Shown: positions 31,846 through 43,075 of the stretch, piece by piece
How the letters are laid out: each line of letters begins with the position of its first letter
Position numbering within the stretch: position 1 is the first letter of the stretch
NCBI RefSeq assembly: GCF_051020955.1
Contig: NW_027476325.1
Location: forward strand, 124,001 to 188,000
Source of the DNA: Megalopta genalis
Lineage: Eukaryota; Arthropoda; Insecta; Hymenoptera; Halictidae
Reading direction: 5' to 3'
DNA: 64,000 bases
Notes under the pieces: model-generated
Seen by the model: only the letters and a program-made list of their open reading frames with translations
Databases searched by the model: none
Told to the model about the DNA's origin: nothing
Position numbers and translations under genes: made by a program

Positions 31846-33028
31846 ATGCCCGACGACATTTTGATCATATCCGTGGCACCAATCTTCGATGATCTAATAA
31901 CTAAGATCGACCTGCACACCTACAATCCGTGCGTCAACACAGCGTTTGAAAATAGCGATGAGATAAGAATACCCATTCAACATCAAGACTGGTACACTCT
32001 TCCGTGTAAAAGCTTCCTATACGTGGAGGGAAGACTCAGCCTACCAGGAGGATCTACCAACGACATGATGGCTCTAGACAACAATGCGGTAGGGTTTATG
32101 TTCGACGAGGTACGTTACGAGTGGAAATCGATCGATCCAGAAATCCCGATACAACGACGACCTTGAAGAATTACGTCAGTCTGAACATTACGAAGAGCAA
32201 CGCGCTGTCCAACGCATGCTGGATGTACAGAAACGACGATCAACGGAAGGAAACTTTCATCGCAACGCTTACGAATTTGCTAAATTTCAACTTTTGCGTG
32301 CCTATGAACACATTGCTAGGCTTCTGCAAAGATTACAAACGCGTTGTAATAAATGCTCGGCACGAATTGATTTTGATTCGCGTGCGCAACGACGCTAAAG
32401 CGCTACAAAGCTGGTCCGACAATGCGGAACCTGCCCTGGATTTGCCTAAAGTTCAATGGAGAATGCCGCGCTTCGCTTTGGACGAAATACAAAAGTTGTC
32501 GATGCTGCGTATTCTTGAGAGCGAAAGATCGTTCAGCATGAGTTTCTGTTCGTGGGAACTGTATAAATATTCGATGCTGCAAACAATCACGAAGCACGCG
32601 TGGGCGATAAAAACAGCTCCGCAAATGGAAAAACAGCGATACGTGATATTCGCGTTAGAAACCGAAAGGAAAAATAATTTGAAGAAAAACGCTACCCAAT
32701 TCGATTCGTGCTTCTTATCCAATGGTCGACTATTCTTGAACTCGGAAATGTATCCTTACGACGATATAAATATAGATTTCGAAAAGGATAAATACGCGTT
32801 GCTCTACGACATATACGCCAAATTTCAAGAGTCCTATTATGGAAACCGTTCGTCGTCATCGATAGCTCGCGACAAAACGAAGCAATCAAAAATTCAACCA
32901 TCGACGTGCGAATCGAATTCGAATGTCAAAAAGATGTCCTGCCTTCGATAGCCGCATACTGCCTGATGATACACGACTGCATCGTCGAGTACAACCCGTT
33001 GACGAACATTGTCAGAAAAATTATATAA
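31846..33028 (+). pseudogene. Polinton major capsid protein (double jelly-roll)
   Basis: Starts MPDDILIISVAPIFDDLITK with LHTYNPCVNTAFENSDEIRI, LPCKSFLYVEGRLSLPGG and FMFDEVRYEW, the signature N-terminal jelly roll. A frameshift near 32130 continues into STLKNYVSL-like sequence and VQWRMPRFALDEIQKLSMLR. A second frameshift near 32845 restores the C-terminus with AAYCLMIHDCIVEYNPLTNI to the stop at 33026-33028. The total of about 390 codons is somewhat short, suggesting small internal deletions. The protein would build the capsid shell. It is last in the plus-strand row protease, minor capsid, major capsid. Confidence 0.88.
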
Positions 33029-33075
33029 TTATGAAAATTTTATTGTAAAACTAACATGTATTGAAAAAATATATA

Positions 33076-34966
33076 CAGGGTGTCCCACAATTATTTTAAC
33101 AGCCGAAAATGAGGAGTAGTTGAAGTCATTTGAAGTAACTTTTTCCTTTGCGAAAATGCAATCTGGGGTTTTGTTTACGAGTTATTAACGAAAAACACTG
33201 GCCAATGAGAGGTGACGGTGCGAGGGAGAGGGTCCGCGAGAGAGTCCGCAGCACGAGGCTTTGACAGAAGGTCGGGACGGACTCGAGCCGCGTTCGAAGT
33301 ATTGAACAAGTCACAAGACGAGAAATTTCCGGATTTTTTTTACTACATAACAGTGATATTTTTAAGAAAAACGCTGTTCTCCTTTACTTTAGAACGTCTG
33401 AAGAATATTTACTAATTTTTCGGACCCGAAATAATATGTAGTTTAACCGTGACAGCCGTTTTAATTTTCTGGTGTGCATGACACCTCGTGTGTACCATAT
33501 GAAATTTTTATGCAAAGTGTACAGTGAAGATTAACGAATGATTTTCAAAGCTGATTTAATAATAAATAAGGGACGTAAAGGATTTGTTTATTAGAGAGAT
33601 ATGAAAAATATTATCAGTAAGAAACTCACCCATTTAGTTGAGGATGCATTTGCTGGCTGAAATTCACGATGTCGAAGGGCACTGACCTTGTACAACGTAC
33701 AGCTGATCTTTCACTGCACTGTCACCAAACACTGATCACTTAATTAATCACTGATAATCCGAAACATTTGTGGATATTACGAAAGATGACTGAGACGCGT
33801 TTGCAGATAATCGTTTATACGACACGTTCGCGGATAATCGTTTATTCGACGTGTTCGTTCGGCAGTCGACGTTTCACTGCCAAAAAATCGAGGCCTCGAC
33901 CGTGGGCCCTTGTCGTTCGTCTTTCGGCCGTCCGAGGAAATAACCCCCGATACCATTTTCTTCGAAGCGCAGGGTACCGCCAAATGAAATAAACAAGATA
34001 TGCCGAGACGTAAACTGTGTTCGACCCGCTGTCATCCTGCGCTCTTAGAACGTAATTAATGGCCGTGCGAAGAAAGTGGTATCGAGTGTCATTTCCTCGG
34101 ACGGCCGAACGACGAACAACAAGGATCCACAGTCAGGGCCAGAAATTTTTCGGCAGTGAAACGTCGACTTCCGAACGAACGCGTCGAATAAACGATTATC
34201 CGCGAACGAGTCTCAGTGATCTTTCTTAAATATCCACAAGTGATTCGGATTATCAGTGATTAAATAACTGATCAGTGTTTGGTGACAGTGCAGTGTAAGT
34301 GAACTTCGCAAATAACCATACCAGAGGTTCCGCCGACAGTATCCCTCGAATGTTGCGGTCATTGACCTGGGATCAGCTGTTCATTGTACGAGGTCAGTAC
34401 GTACGAGTCAGCAAATGCATCCTCAACTAAGTGGGTGGGTTTCTTATCGATAATATTTTTCATATTTTTCTAAAAAACAAATCCTTTACGTACCTTAACG
34501 CGATTATTTATTATTAAATCAGCTTTGCGAATCATTCGTTGAATTCTGTTCGTACACGGAATTATTTAAATTAAAATATCATTTACGAACTTTGTTAATC
34601 TTCAGTGTACACCTTGCATAAAAATTTCATATGGTACACATAAGGTGTCATGCACACCAGAAAATTAAAACGGCTGTCACGGTTAAACTACATATTATTA
34701 CGAGTCCGAAAATTAGTGAATATTCTTCAGACGTTCTAAAGTAAAGGTGAACAGCGTTTTTCTTAAAAATATCACTGTTAAAGCCTGGTGCTGCGGACTC
34801 TCTCGCGGACCCTCTCTCTCGCACCGTCACCTCTCATTGGCCAGTGTTTTTCGTTAATAACTCGTAAACAAAGCCGTGGATTGCATTTTCGCAAAGGAAA
34901 AAGTTACTTCAAATGACCTCAGCTACCACTCATTTTCGGCTGTTAAAATAATTGTGGGACACCCTG
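33076..34966. mobile_element. Fold-back (long inverted repeat) element inside the Polinton
   Basis: About 1.9 kb, almost entirely two complementary arms (33076-~33990 and ~34020-34966). Termini are CAGGGTGTCCCACAATTATT and its complement, flanked by TATA on both sides, which suggests a TA or TATA target duplication. It lies just after the major capsid stop. No transposase is encoded, so it is non-autonomous. Related sequences occur at 2957-3475, 13714-14460, 46215-46842 and 57100-57350. Confidence 0.88.
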
Positions 34967-35095
34967 TATATTTACTATCATAAAATGTACATGTATCGAA
35001 AATATATATATTTACTATCATAAAATATCTCTCTTTCTCATCCTTCATTCCGAACAGCAAATTCACAAATTCAGGGTACTTTAAACTTTGTATTA

Positions 35096-35988
35096 TTTTT
35101 TTTTCATTCATCGTTGTCGCCGCCATCCTCGTTGTCGTCACCAATGACATCTCCACCCTCGTTGTCGCCATCGTTGGCGTCTCCACCCTCGTTGTCGTCG
35201 TTAGTGGACAATAGAGACAGTGCGCGCTAAACGTAAATGAAAAATATTAAAATAAATTTTCTATTTCATTAATTTTCAATTTCATTAATTTCAAACTCAC
35301 AATTATTACGCACGCCTCTCACTTCTCCTCCATCGTACGGTAAAAAGATGCCAATCGTCATCACTCTCCAATCACGTTTTTCTTTTTCCAATCACGTTTT
35401 TTTCTCTTTCTGAAATGAAAAATAATTGTAACAAAAAACAGTGTTACCTTCCATGTACCACATCCGAAAGACGCGCACCTTGCTGAGGGCACAGTGGTAC
35501 TGCTGCACCCTCTGCTTCGAAGTTGAACTAGGCGTCCAACAATGAAGCCTACATGGCACGTCATATGACCCATATTTCGGGTCCGCGAATAAAGTTTCAA
35601 TTAGACCAATTTCAAACCCCAATTTCGCGTAATATGTCTTTTTCTAAATGCCCCCCTTATATGCGATCCTTGTAGCCGCGAATAAAAATTTTAATTAGAA
35701 CACCGACGTCCTTTCACTGATAATTTTTTTCCCCGAAAAATTTTTCCCGTGTATAAAATTCGTGACGTACCACGCAGACTTTTGATCTGCTTTACACAAA
35801 TCTGTGTAGCGGGCGCCTAGTTCAAATTCGAAGAGACTTGCTTGGCCGGTACGCATGTTTACAATAGCTAACTCGTTACACTCAAACTTTTTTTCAACGT
35901 TGAAACCATCCATGTCAATTACAAAATAGATTCCTGACATGATTGGATTTATAAGTTTGTTGCGCTTCACTTCACTGTACACTTTCAC
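35096..35988 (-). pseudogene. Broken gene in Polinton right TIR, unknown function
   Basis: Read from 35988: MKVYSEVKRNKLINPIMSGI, YFVIDMDGFNVEKKFECNEL and YTDLCKADQKSAWYVTNFIH. After a gap comes KYGSYDVPCRLHC with HCALSKVRVFRMWY (35450-35640), and then an acidic tail NDDNEGGDANDGDNEGGDV to a stop near 35105. The first part resembles uncharacterised insect proteins with a V-I-D-M-D-G-F start followed by a Cys/His-containing C-terminus; an RNase H-like nuclease fold is possible but unproven. Several frameshifts are present. The left arm keeps only the CALS..RMW and acidic-tail parts (23725-23880), rearranged. Confidence 0.5.
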
Positions 35989-36222
35989 TTCGTGAGAACG
36001 ATTTAATTTGCTCCGCGTTATGCTTCAACTATTGATTAACATGCACACACGCGTAGTTCCCCTCTACAACGTCATAAAAATGGAAGCGCGATAAGAAAAC
36101 GCTGCATATTTAAATTCAATAAGATGATGAAACTGAAACTCTGTGGAAGATAACGCGTCCAAGAGTCCTCTTAACATATCCTTGCACACTTGCGTCATCT
36201 TAAGAAAATGTTTCACGTTTAC

Positions 36223-36630
36223 TTACGAAGCAAACTTTTCAATTTCAATTTAACATCTTCGGTTAAATTACCAGTTTTAACAAATTTAACTAAACTTTGC
36301 ATCACCCAACCGTTGCGACTCTCTCCCATCCCGATGGTTTCATACGAATTTCATGTGCGATACCTCGAGTGTTTTGATCGGTAAATTAATGTCTGGTACG
36401 ATTTTACTGATATCGTAATCCTCATCGTAGCTGAACAACGAATACTCCAATCTTCTCTCGTTGAGTGGAGGAAGAAAATCAGCCTGGGTCAAAATTCCAT
36501 AGCGGTGTCGACATTGGCCCCGCGTAAATGTAATCGGATCGATCGAATTTTCAAATAACCGTCTCCAAACATCTATCCAAAAGGCATTGCGGTTTCGATG
36601 GAACGATTACTCTTAAAATTTCGATACTAC
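36223..36630 (-). pseudogene. Second broken ORF in Polinton right TIR
   Basis: Frame reading FHRNRNAFWIDVWRRLFENS, TRGQCRHRYGILTQADFLPP, LNERRLEYSLFSYDEDYDIS and PDINLPIKTLEVSHMKF. A 1-nt shift then continues into TIGMGESRNGWVMQSLVKFV and ends KLKLKSLLRK. The C-terminal 36 codons are preserved in the left arm as well. I do not recognise the family. Codon-like substitution between arms suggests it was a real gene. Confidence 0.45.
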
Positions 36631-37737
36631 TGTATAGCACGTATTCGAGCAAGTCCTTCGGTCTGAACGAGCATGCCCCCACATATGAAATCACGACGTG
36701 CGGATATATCCGACGAACAACGCAATAAACCTTGCAATATCGGCTAAAAATCCGTTGTGTCGAATCCGAAAAATTATGAACACCGTGTGCAAATATCTTG
36801 GACGTTGCGAGCGATTGCGATTGCGAAATGAACAAACTTCCATAACGATTCGCAACTGAATAGCGAATTTATCAAATGAAAAAATTCAATAAAATGAGAA
36901 AACTGACACCATGGGAAGATAACGCGTCCGAGAGTCATCCGGAATGCGATACCACAAATTCGCGAAAATGCCTTAACCCCCTTTGCACCGCGGTTCGGCA
37001 TTCTCATCGCCGCTTTTTCACCGCGATAAAAAAACACCCCATAATTAAATTTCAATAAGACGAGAGACTGCTGTAGAAGAAACGTGTCCAAACTCGTTAG
37101 AAATGCTGCCGAAGAGAGAGAGAGAGAGAGAGAGAGAGACCGTTGCGATGCGTCAACCCCCCTCTCTCTCTCTCACTCCAAAACATCTCCTACAATGTAA
37201 AAATGCAAGCGCGATAAACAACGCTGCATAATTAAATTTCAATAAAACGAGAAGATCGCTTTAGAAAACGTGTCCAGACTCGTTACAAATATTGCGGAAG
37301 AGAGAGACAGAAACCGTTGCGACGTTCTGCGCTTCGTTCATAGCGGATCGAGCAGCAGAGAGAAACCGATGCGTCTACACCTCCCTCTCACCCCAAAAGA
37401 TCTCCTACAATGTAAAAATGCAAGCGCGATAAAAAACGCAGCGTGATTAAATTTAATAAGATGAGAAGATCCGAAGAGAAGCGAGCACCGATAACGCGTA
37501 CGAAATGCGAAACCGCGAGACACCCCCCTCCAACCATCACGGAGCTCGCCGCGGCTCTTCTCCCTCCATACCCGCCGGCGCTAGCGGCAGCACTTCCGCC
37601 TCCAGACCCTCCTCCGCGCTCAAGGCCACACTTACCCCTTCACACCCACCAGCGCGCGCCGCAGCTGGATTCCCCCCTCTTGCCCCGCGGTTCGACTTAT
37701 CCCTCGAACACCGTGGCTTAGAACGTTATTAGTATAC

Positions 37738-37850
37738 CTTTTTTTTATACGTGGGGGAAATCTGCTGGCCAGACACCTCCGCCCCGCCCGGAGGCTGGCG
37801 ATTAACGGGGGAGCCTCGGGTACTCTTAAGGGCCCGGGTCAGATCAGCCA
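37738..37850 (-). mobile_element. R1-clade 3' end fragment
   Basis: Minus-strand 3' terminus of the same R1 family. The T-run at about 37739-37748 is its poly(A). It is followed by ACGTGGGGGAAATCTGCTGG and CAGACACC, matching the inverted end of copy 1 (10850-10951), and GGGCCCGGGTC, matching copy 2. It is 5'-truncated at about 37850 and sits directly at the Polinton right end. Confidence 0.85.
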
Positions 37851-38123
37851 GCACTCCGAGTTGATCGTCGCGCTACAGTTGTGCGAACGGACATTAGCCA
37901 AACCAAAATAAAAACATTTTCGACCGTCAGGTGGCACACGCATATGTTTCTGTTATCACGGGTGTCGGTAAAAATGTGACGTAAGAGAGAAAGAAAGCTG
38001 AAAGGGAAGGATAGCGACTAAACATGGTTGCCACATTTCATTCCTCGCCGCAATGTTGCCATGTCGTCAAAACCGTTTCACAAACTGAGTTTCATGAAAC
38101 TGATTCCTGCTTCATGAGCCCGT
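37851..38123. other. Unique spacer before satellite array
   Basis: No ORF or repeat recognised. Contains a short dyad TTTCATGAAACTGATTCC/TTCATGAGCC just before the first satellite monomer. Confidence 0.4.
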
Positions 38124-38346
38124 TCTGCCGCGCGCGAGGTTACTTTACCAGGGGTAGTTGGCGTGCGGGGCAGTCGTGAGCGGCGCGGCAGTTCCAGCAA
38201 GAACGCTCGTCGAATATTGTAAATATCTCAACAATAATAAAGAAATGGTCATTTCTACAACCGAATCCCCCAGCTTAGACTTTTCTGAATCGAAATATCC
38301 AACTCCCGAACTGCTCACTCGAATATTGGCACGTCCATCTTACTTG

Positions 38347-40835
38347 ATACGAACAGTTGTCACGAAGATATTCTGCTGCGCGTTAGGTTACTTGACCAGG
38401 GGCAGGTGGCGTGCGGGGCAGTCGTGAGCGGAGCGGCAGTTCCAGCAAGAACGCTCGTCGAATATTGTAAATATCTCAACAATAATAAAGAAATGGTCAT
38501 TTCTACAACCGAAGCCCAACAGCTTAGACTTTTCTGAATCGAAATATCCAACTCCCAAACTGCTCACTGGAATATTGGCACGTCCATCTTGGTTGATACG
38601 AACAGTTGTCACGAAGATATTCAGCCGCGCGCTAGGTCACTAGACCAGGGGAAGGTGGCGTGCGGGGCAGTCGTGAGCGGCGCGGCAGTTGCAGCAAGAA
38701 CGCTCGTCGAATATTGTAAATATCTCAACAATAATAAAGAAATGGTCATTTCTACAGCCGAAGCACAACAGCTCAGACTTTTCTGAATCGAAATATCCAA
38801 CTCCCAAACTGCTCACTGGAATATTGGCACGTCCATCTTGGTCGATACGAACAGTTATCACGAAGATATTCTGCCGCGCGCTAGGTTACTAGACCAGGAG
38901 AAGGTGGCGTGCGGGGCAGTCGTGAGCGGCGCGGCAGTTCCAGCAAGAACGCTCGTCGAATATTGTAAATATCTCAACAATAATAAAGAAATGGTCATTT
39001 CTACAACAGAAGCCCAACAGCTTAGACTTTTCTGAATCGAAATATCCAACTCCCAAACTGCTCACTGGAATATTGGCACGTCCATCTTGGTTGATACGAA
39101 CAGTTGTCACGAAGATATTCTGCCGCGCGCTAGGTTTCTTGACCAGGGGAAGGTGGCGTGCGGGGCAGTCGTGAGCGGAGCGGCAGTTCCAGCAAGAACG
39201 CTCGTCGAATATTGTAAATATCTCAACAATAATAAAGAAATGGTCATTTCTACAACCGAAGCCCAACAGCTTAGACTTTTCTGAATCGAAATATCCAACT
39301 CCCAAACTGCTCACTGGAATATTGGCACGTCCATCTTGGTTGATACGAACAGTTGTCACGAAGATATTCTGCCGCGCGCTAGGTCACTAGACCAGGGGAA
39401 GGTGGCGTGCGGGGCAGTCGTGAGCGGCGCGGCAGTTGCAGCAAGAACGCTCGTCGAATATTGTAAATATCTCAACAATAATAAAGAAATGGTCATTTCT
39501 ACAGCCGAAGCACAACAGCTTAGACTTTTCTGAATCGAAATATCCAACTCCCAAACTGCTCACTGGAATATTGGCACGTCCATCTTGGTCGATACGAACA
39601 GTTATCACGAAGATATTCTGCCGCGCGCTAGGTTACTAGACCAGGAGAAGGTGGCGTGCGGGGCAGTCGTGAGCGGCGCGGCAGTTCCAGCAAGAACGCT
39701 CGTCGAATATTGTAAATATCTCAACAATAATAAAGAAATGGTCATTTCTACAACAGAAGCCCAACAGCTTAGACTTTTCTGAATCGAAATATCCAACTCC
39801 CAAACTGCTCACTGGAATATTGGCACGTCCATCTTGGTCGATACGAACAGTTATCACGAAGATATTCTGCCGCGCGCTAGGTTACTAGACCAGGAGAAGG
39901 TGGCGTGCGGGGCAGTCGTGAGCGGCGCGGCAGTTCCAGCAAGAACGCTCGTCGAATATTGTAAATATCTCAACAATAATAAAGAAATGGTCATTTCTAC
40001 AACAGAAGCCCAACAGCTTAGACTTTTCTGAATCGAAATATCCAACTCCCAAACTGCTCACTGGAATATTGGCACGTCCATCTTGGTTGATACGAACAGT
40101 TGTCACAAAGATATTCTGCCGCGCGCTAGGTCTCTAGACCAGCGGAAGGTGGCGTGCGGGGCAGTCGTGAGCGGCGCGGCAGTTGCAGCAAGAACGCTCG
40201 TCGAATATTGTAAATATCTCAACAATAATAAACAAATGGTCATTTCAACAACCGAAGCGCAACAGCTTAGACTTTTCTGAATCGAAATATCCAACTCCCA
40301 AACTGCTCACTGGAATATTGGCACGTTCATCTTGGTTGATACGAACAGTTGTCACGAAGATATTCTGCCGCGCGCTAGGTTTCTTGACCAGGGGAAGGTG
40401 GCGTGCGGGGCAGTCGTGAGCGGCGCGGCTGTTCCAGCAAGAACGCTCGTCGAATATTGTAAATATCTCAACAATAATAAAGAAATGGTCATTTCTACAA
40501 CCGAAGCCTAACAGCTTAGACTTTTTTGAATCGAAATATCCAACTCCCAAACTGTTCACTGGAATATTGGCACGTCCATCTTGGTCGATACGAACAGTTG
40601 TCACGAAGATATTCTGCCGCGCGCTATGTTACTTGACCAGGGGAAGGTGGCGTGCGGGGCAGTCGTGAGCGGCGGGGCAGTTCCAGCAAGAACGCTCGTC
40701 GAATATTGTAAATATCTCAACAATAATAAAGAAATGGTCATTTCTACAACCGAATCCCCCAGCTTAGACTTTTCTGAATCGAAATATCCAACTCCCGAAC
40801 TGCTCACTCGAATATTGGCACGTCCATCTTACTTG
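38347..40835 (+). repeat. Satellite higher-order block 1
   Basis: Ten monomers in the same variant order as 40836-43075. Offsets between matching monomers are 2489 bp for the first six and 2240 bp afterwards, because this block has one extra monomer (39834-40082, a near-exact copy of 39585-39833). Confidence 0.8.
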
Positions 40836-43075
40836 ATACGAACAGTTGTCACGAAGATATTCTGCTGCGCGTTAGGTTACTTGACCAGGGGCAGGTGGCG
40901 TGCGGGGCAGTCGTGAGCGGAGCGGCAGTTCCAGCAAGAACGCTCGTCGAATATTGTAAATATCTCAACAATAATAAAGAAATGGTCATTTCTACAACCG
41001 AAGCCCAACAGCTTAGACTTTTCTGAATCGAAATATCCAACTCCCAAACTGCTCACTGGAATATTGGCACGTCCATCTTGGTTGATACGAACAGTTGTCA
41101 CGAAGATATTCAGCCGCGCGCTAGGTCACTAGACCAGGGGAAGGTGGCGTGCGGGGCAGTCGTGAGCGGCGCGGCAGTTGCAGCAAGAACGCTCGTCGAA
41201 TATTGTAAATATCTCAACAATAATAAAGAAATGGTCATTTCTACAGCCGAAGCACAACAGCTCAGACTTTTCTGAATCGAAATATCCAACTCCCAAACTG
41301 CTCACTGGAATATTGGCACGTCCATCTTGGTCGATACGAACAGTTATCACGAAGATATTCTGCCGCGCGCTAGGTTACTAGACCAGGAGAAGGTGGCGTG
41401 CGGGGCAGTCGTGAGCGGCGCGGCAGTTCCAGCAAGAACGCTCGTCGAATATTGTAAATATCTCAACAATAATAAAGAAATGGTCATTTCTACAACAGAA
41501 GCCCAACAGCTTAGACTTTTCTGAATCGAAATATCCAACTCCCAAACTGCTCACTGGAATATTGGCACGTCCATCTTGGTTGATACGAACAGTTGTCACG
41601 AAGATATTCTGCCGCGCGCTAGGTTTCTTGACCAGGGGAAGGTGGCGTGCGGGGCAGTCGTGAGCGGAGCGGCAGTTCCAGCAAGAACGCTCGTCGAATA
41701 TTGTAAATATCTCAACAATAATAAAGAAATGGTCATTTCTACAACCGAAGCCCAACAGCTTAGACTTTTCTGAATCGAAATATCCAACTCCCAAACTGCT
41801 CACTGGAATATTGGCACGTCCATCTTGGTTGATACGAACAGTTGTCACGAAGATATTCTGCCGCGCGCTAGGTCACTAGACCAGGGGAAGGTGGCGTGCG
41901 GGGCAGTCGTGAGCGGCGCGGCAGTTGCAGCAAGAACGCTCGTCGAATATTGTAAATATCTCAACAATAATAAAGAAATGGTCATTTCTACAGCCGAAGC
42001 ACAACAGCTTAGACTTTTCTGAATCGAAATATCCAACTCCCAAACTGCTCACTGGAATATTGGCACGTCCATCTTGGTCGATACGAACAGTTATCACGAA
42101 GATATTCTGCCGCGCGCTAGGTTACTAGACCAGGAGAAGGTGGCGTGCGGGGCAGTCGTGAGCGGCGCGGCAGTTCCAGCAAGAACGCTCGTCGAATATT
42201 GTAATTATCTCAACAATAATAAAGAAATGGTCATTTCTACAACAGAAGCCCAACAGCTTAGACTTTTCTGAATCGAAATATCCAACTCCCAAACTGCTCA
42301 CTGGAATATTGGCACGTCCATCTTGGTTGATACGAACAGTTGTCACAAAGATATTCTGCCGCGCGCTAGGTCACTAGACCAGCGGAAGGTGGCGTGCGGG
42401 GCAGTCGTGAGCGGCGCGGCAGTTGCAGCAAGAACGCTCGTCGAATATTGTAAATATCTCAACAATAATAAACAAATGGTCATTTCAACAACCGAAGCCC
42501 AACAGCTTAGACATTTCTGAATCGAAATATCCAACTCCCAAACTGCTCACTGGAATATTGGCACGTTCATCTTGGTTGATACGAACAGTTGTCACGAAGA
42601 TATTCTGCCGCGCGCTAGGTTTCTTGACCAGGGGAAGGTGGCGTGCGGGGCAGTCGTGAGCGGCGCGGCTGTTCCAGCAAGAACGCTCGTCGAATATTGT
42701 AAATATCTCAACAATAATAAAGAAATGGTCATTTCTACAACCGAAGCCTAACAGCTTAGACTTTTTTGAATCGAAATATCCAACTCCCAAACTGTTCACT
42801 GGAATATTGGCACGTCCATCTTGGTCGATACGAACAGTTGTCACGAAGATATTCTGCCGCGCGCTATGTTACTTGACCAGGGGAAGGTGGCGTGCGGGGC
42901 AGTCGTGAGCGGCGGGGCAGTTCCAGCAAGAACGCTCGTCGAATATTGTAAATATCTCAACAATAATAAAGAAATGGTCATTTCTACAACCGAATCCCCC
43001 AGCTTAGACTTTTCTGAATCGAAATATCCAACTCCCGAACTGCTCACTCGAATATTGGCACGTCCATCTTACTTG
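40836..43075 (+). repeat. Satellite higher-order block 2
   Basis: Nine monomers, nearly identical to block 1 including rare variants (GAATATTGTAATTATC in one monomer is private to this block). A two-monomer unit is then repeated 497 bp further on (42821 to 43318). These patterns point to recent unequal exchange. Confidence 0.78.

Larger units (their letters stand above)
22505..37735. mobile_element. Polinton/Maverick element, decayed, ~15.2 kb
   Basis: Recognised from its gene set: retroviral-type integrase, FtsK/HerA-like packaging ATPase, adenain-like protease, single jelly-roll minor capsid protein, double jelly-roll major capsid protein and the conserved gene of unknown function typical of arthropod Polintons, all inside long terminal inverted repeats. 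Polintons are virus-like self-synthesising transposons. Every coding region except short ORFs has stops or frameshifts. Polymerase B is reduced to an N-terminal scrap. A copia element and a fold-back element are nested within. Ends are placed where the inverted repeats stop aligning (AACGTTCTAAG near 22511 and CTTAGAACGTT near 37718); the 6-bp target duplication could not be seen. Confidence 0.9.
35085..37735. repeat. Polinton right terminal inverted repeat (long arm)
   Basis: Reverse complement of 22505-23330 (outer) and 23725-23905 (inner), with 35220-36175 present only here. It contains internal reiterations of TTAAATTTCAATAAGACGAG-like blocks (about 36100, 37040, 37220 and 37450), each followed by a GA-rich run and GTGTCCAGACTCGTTA. 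It holds two damaged genes. Confidence 0.82.
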
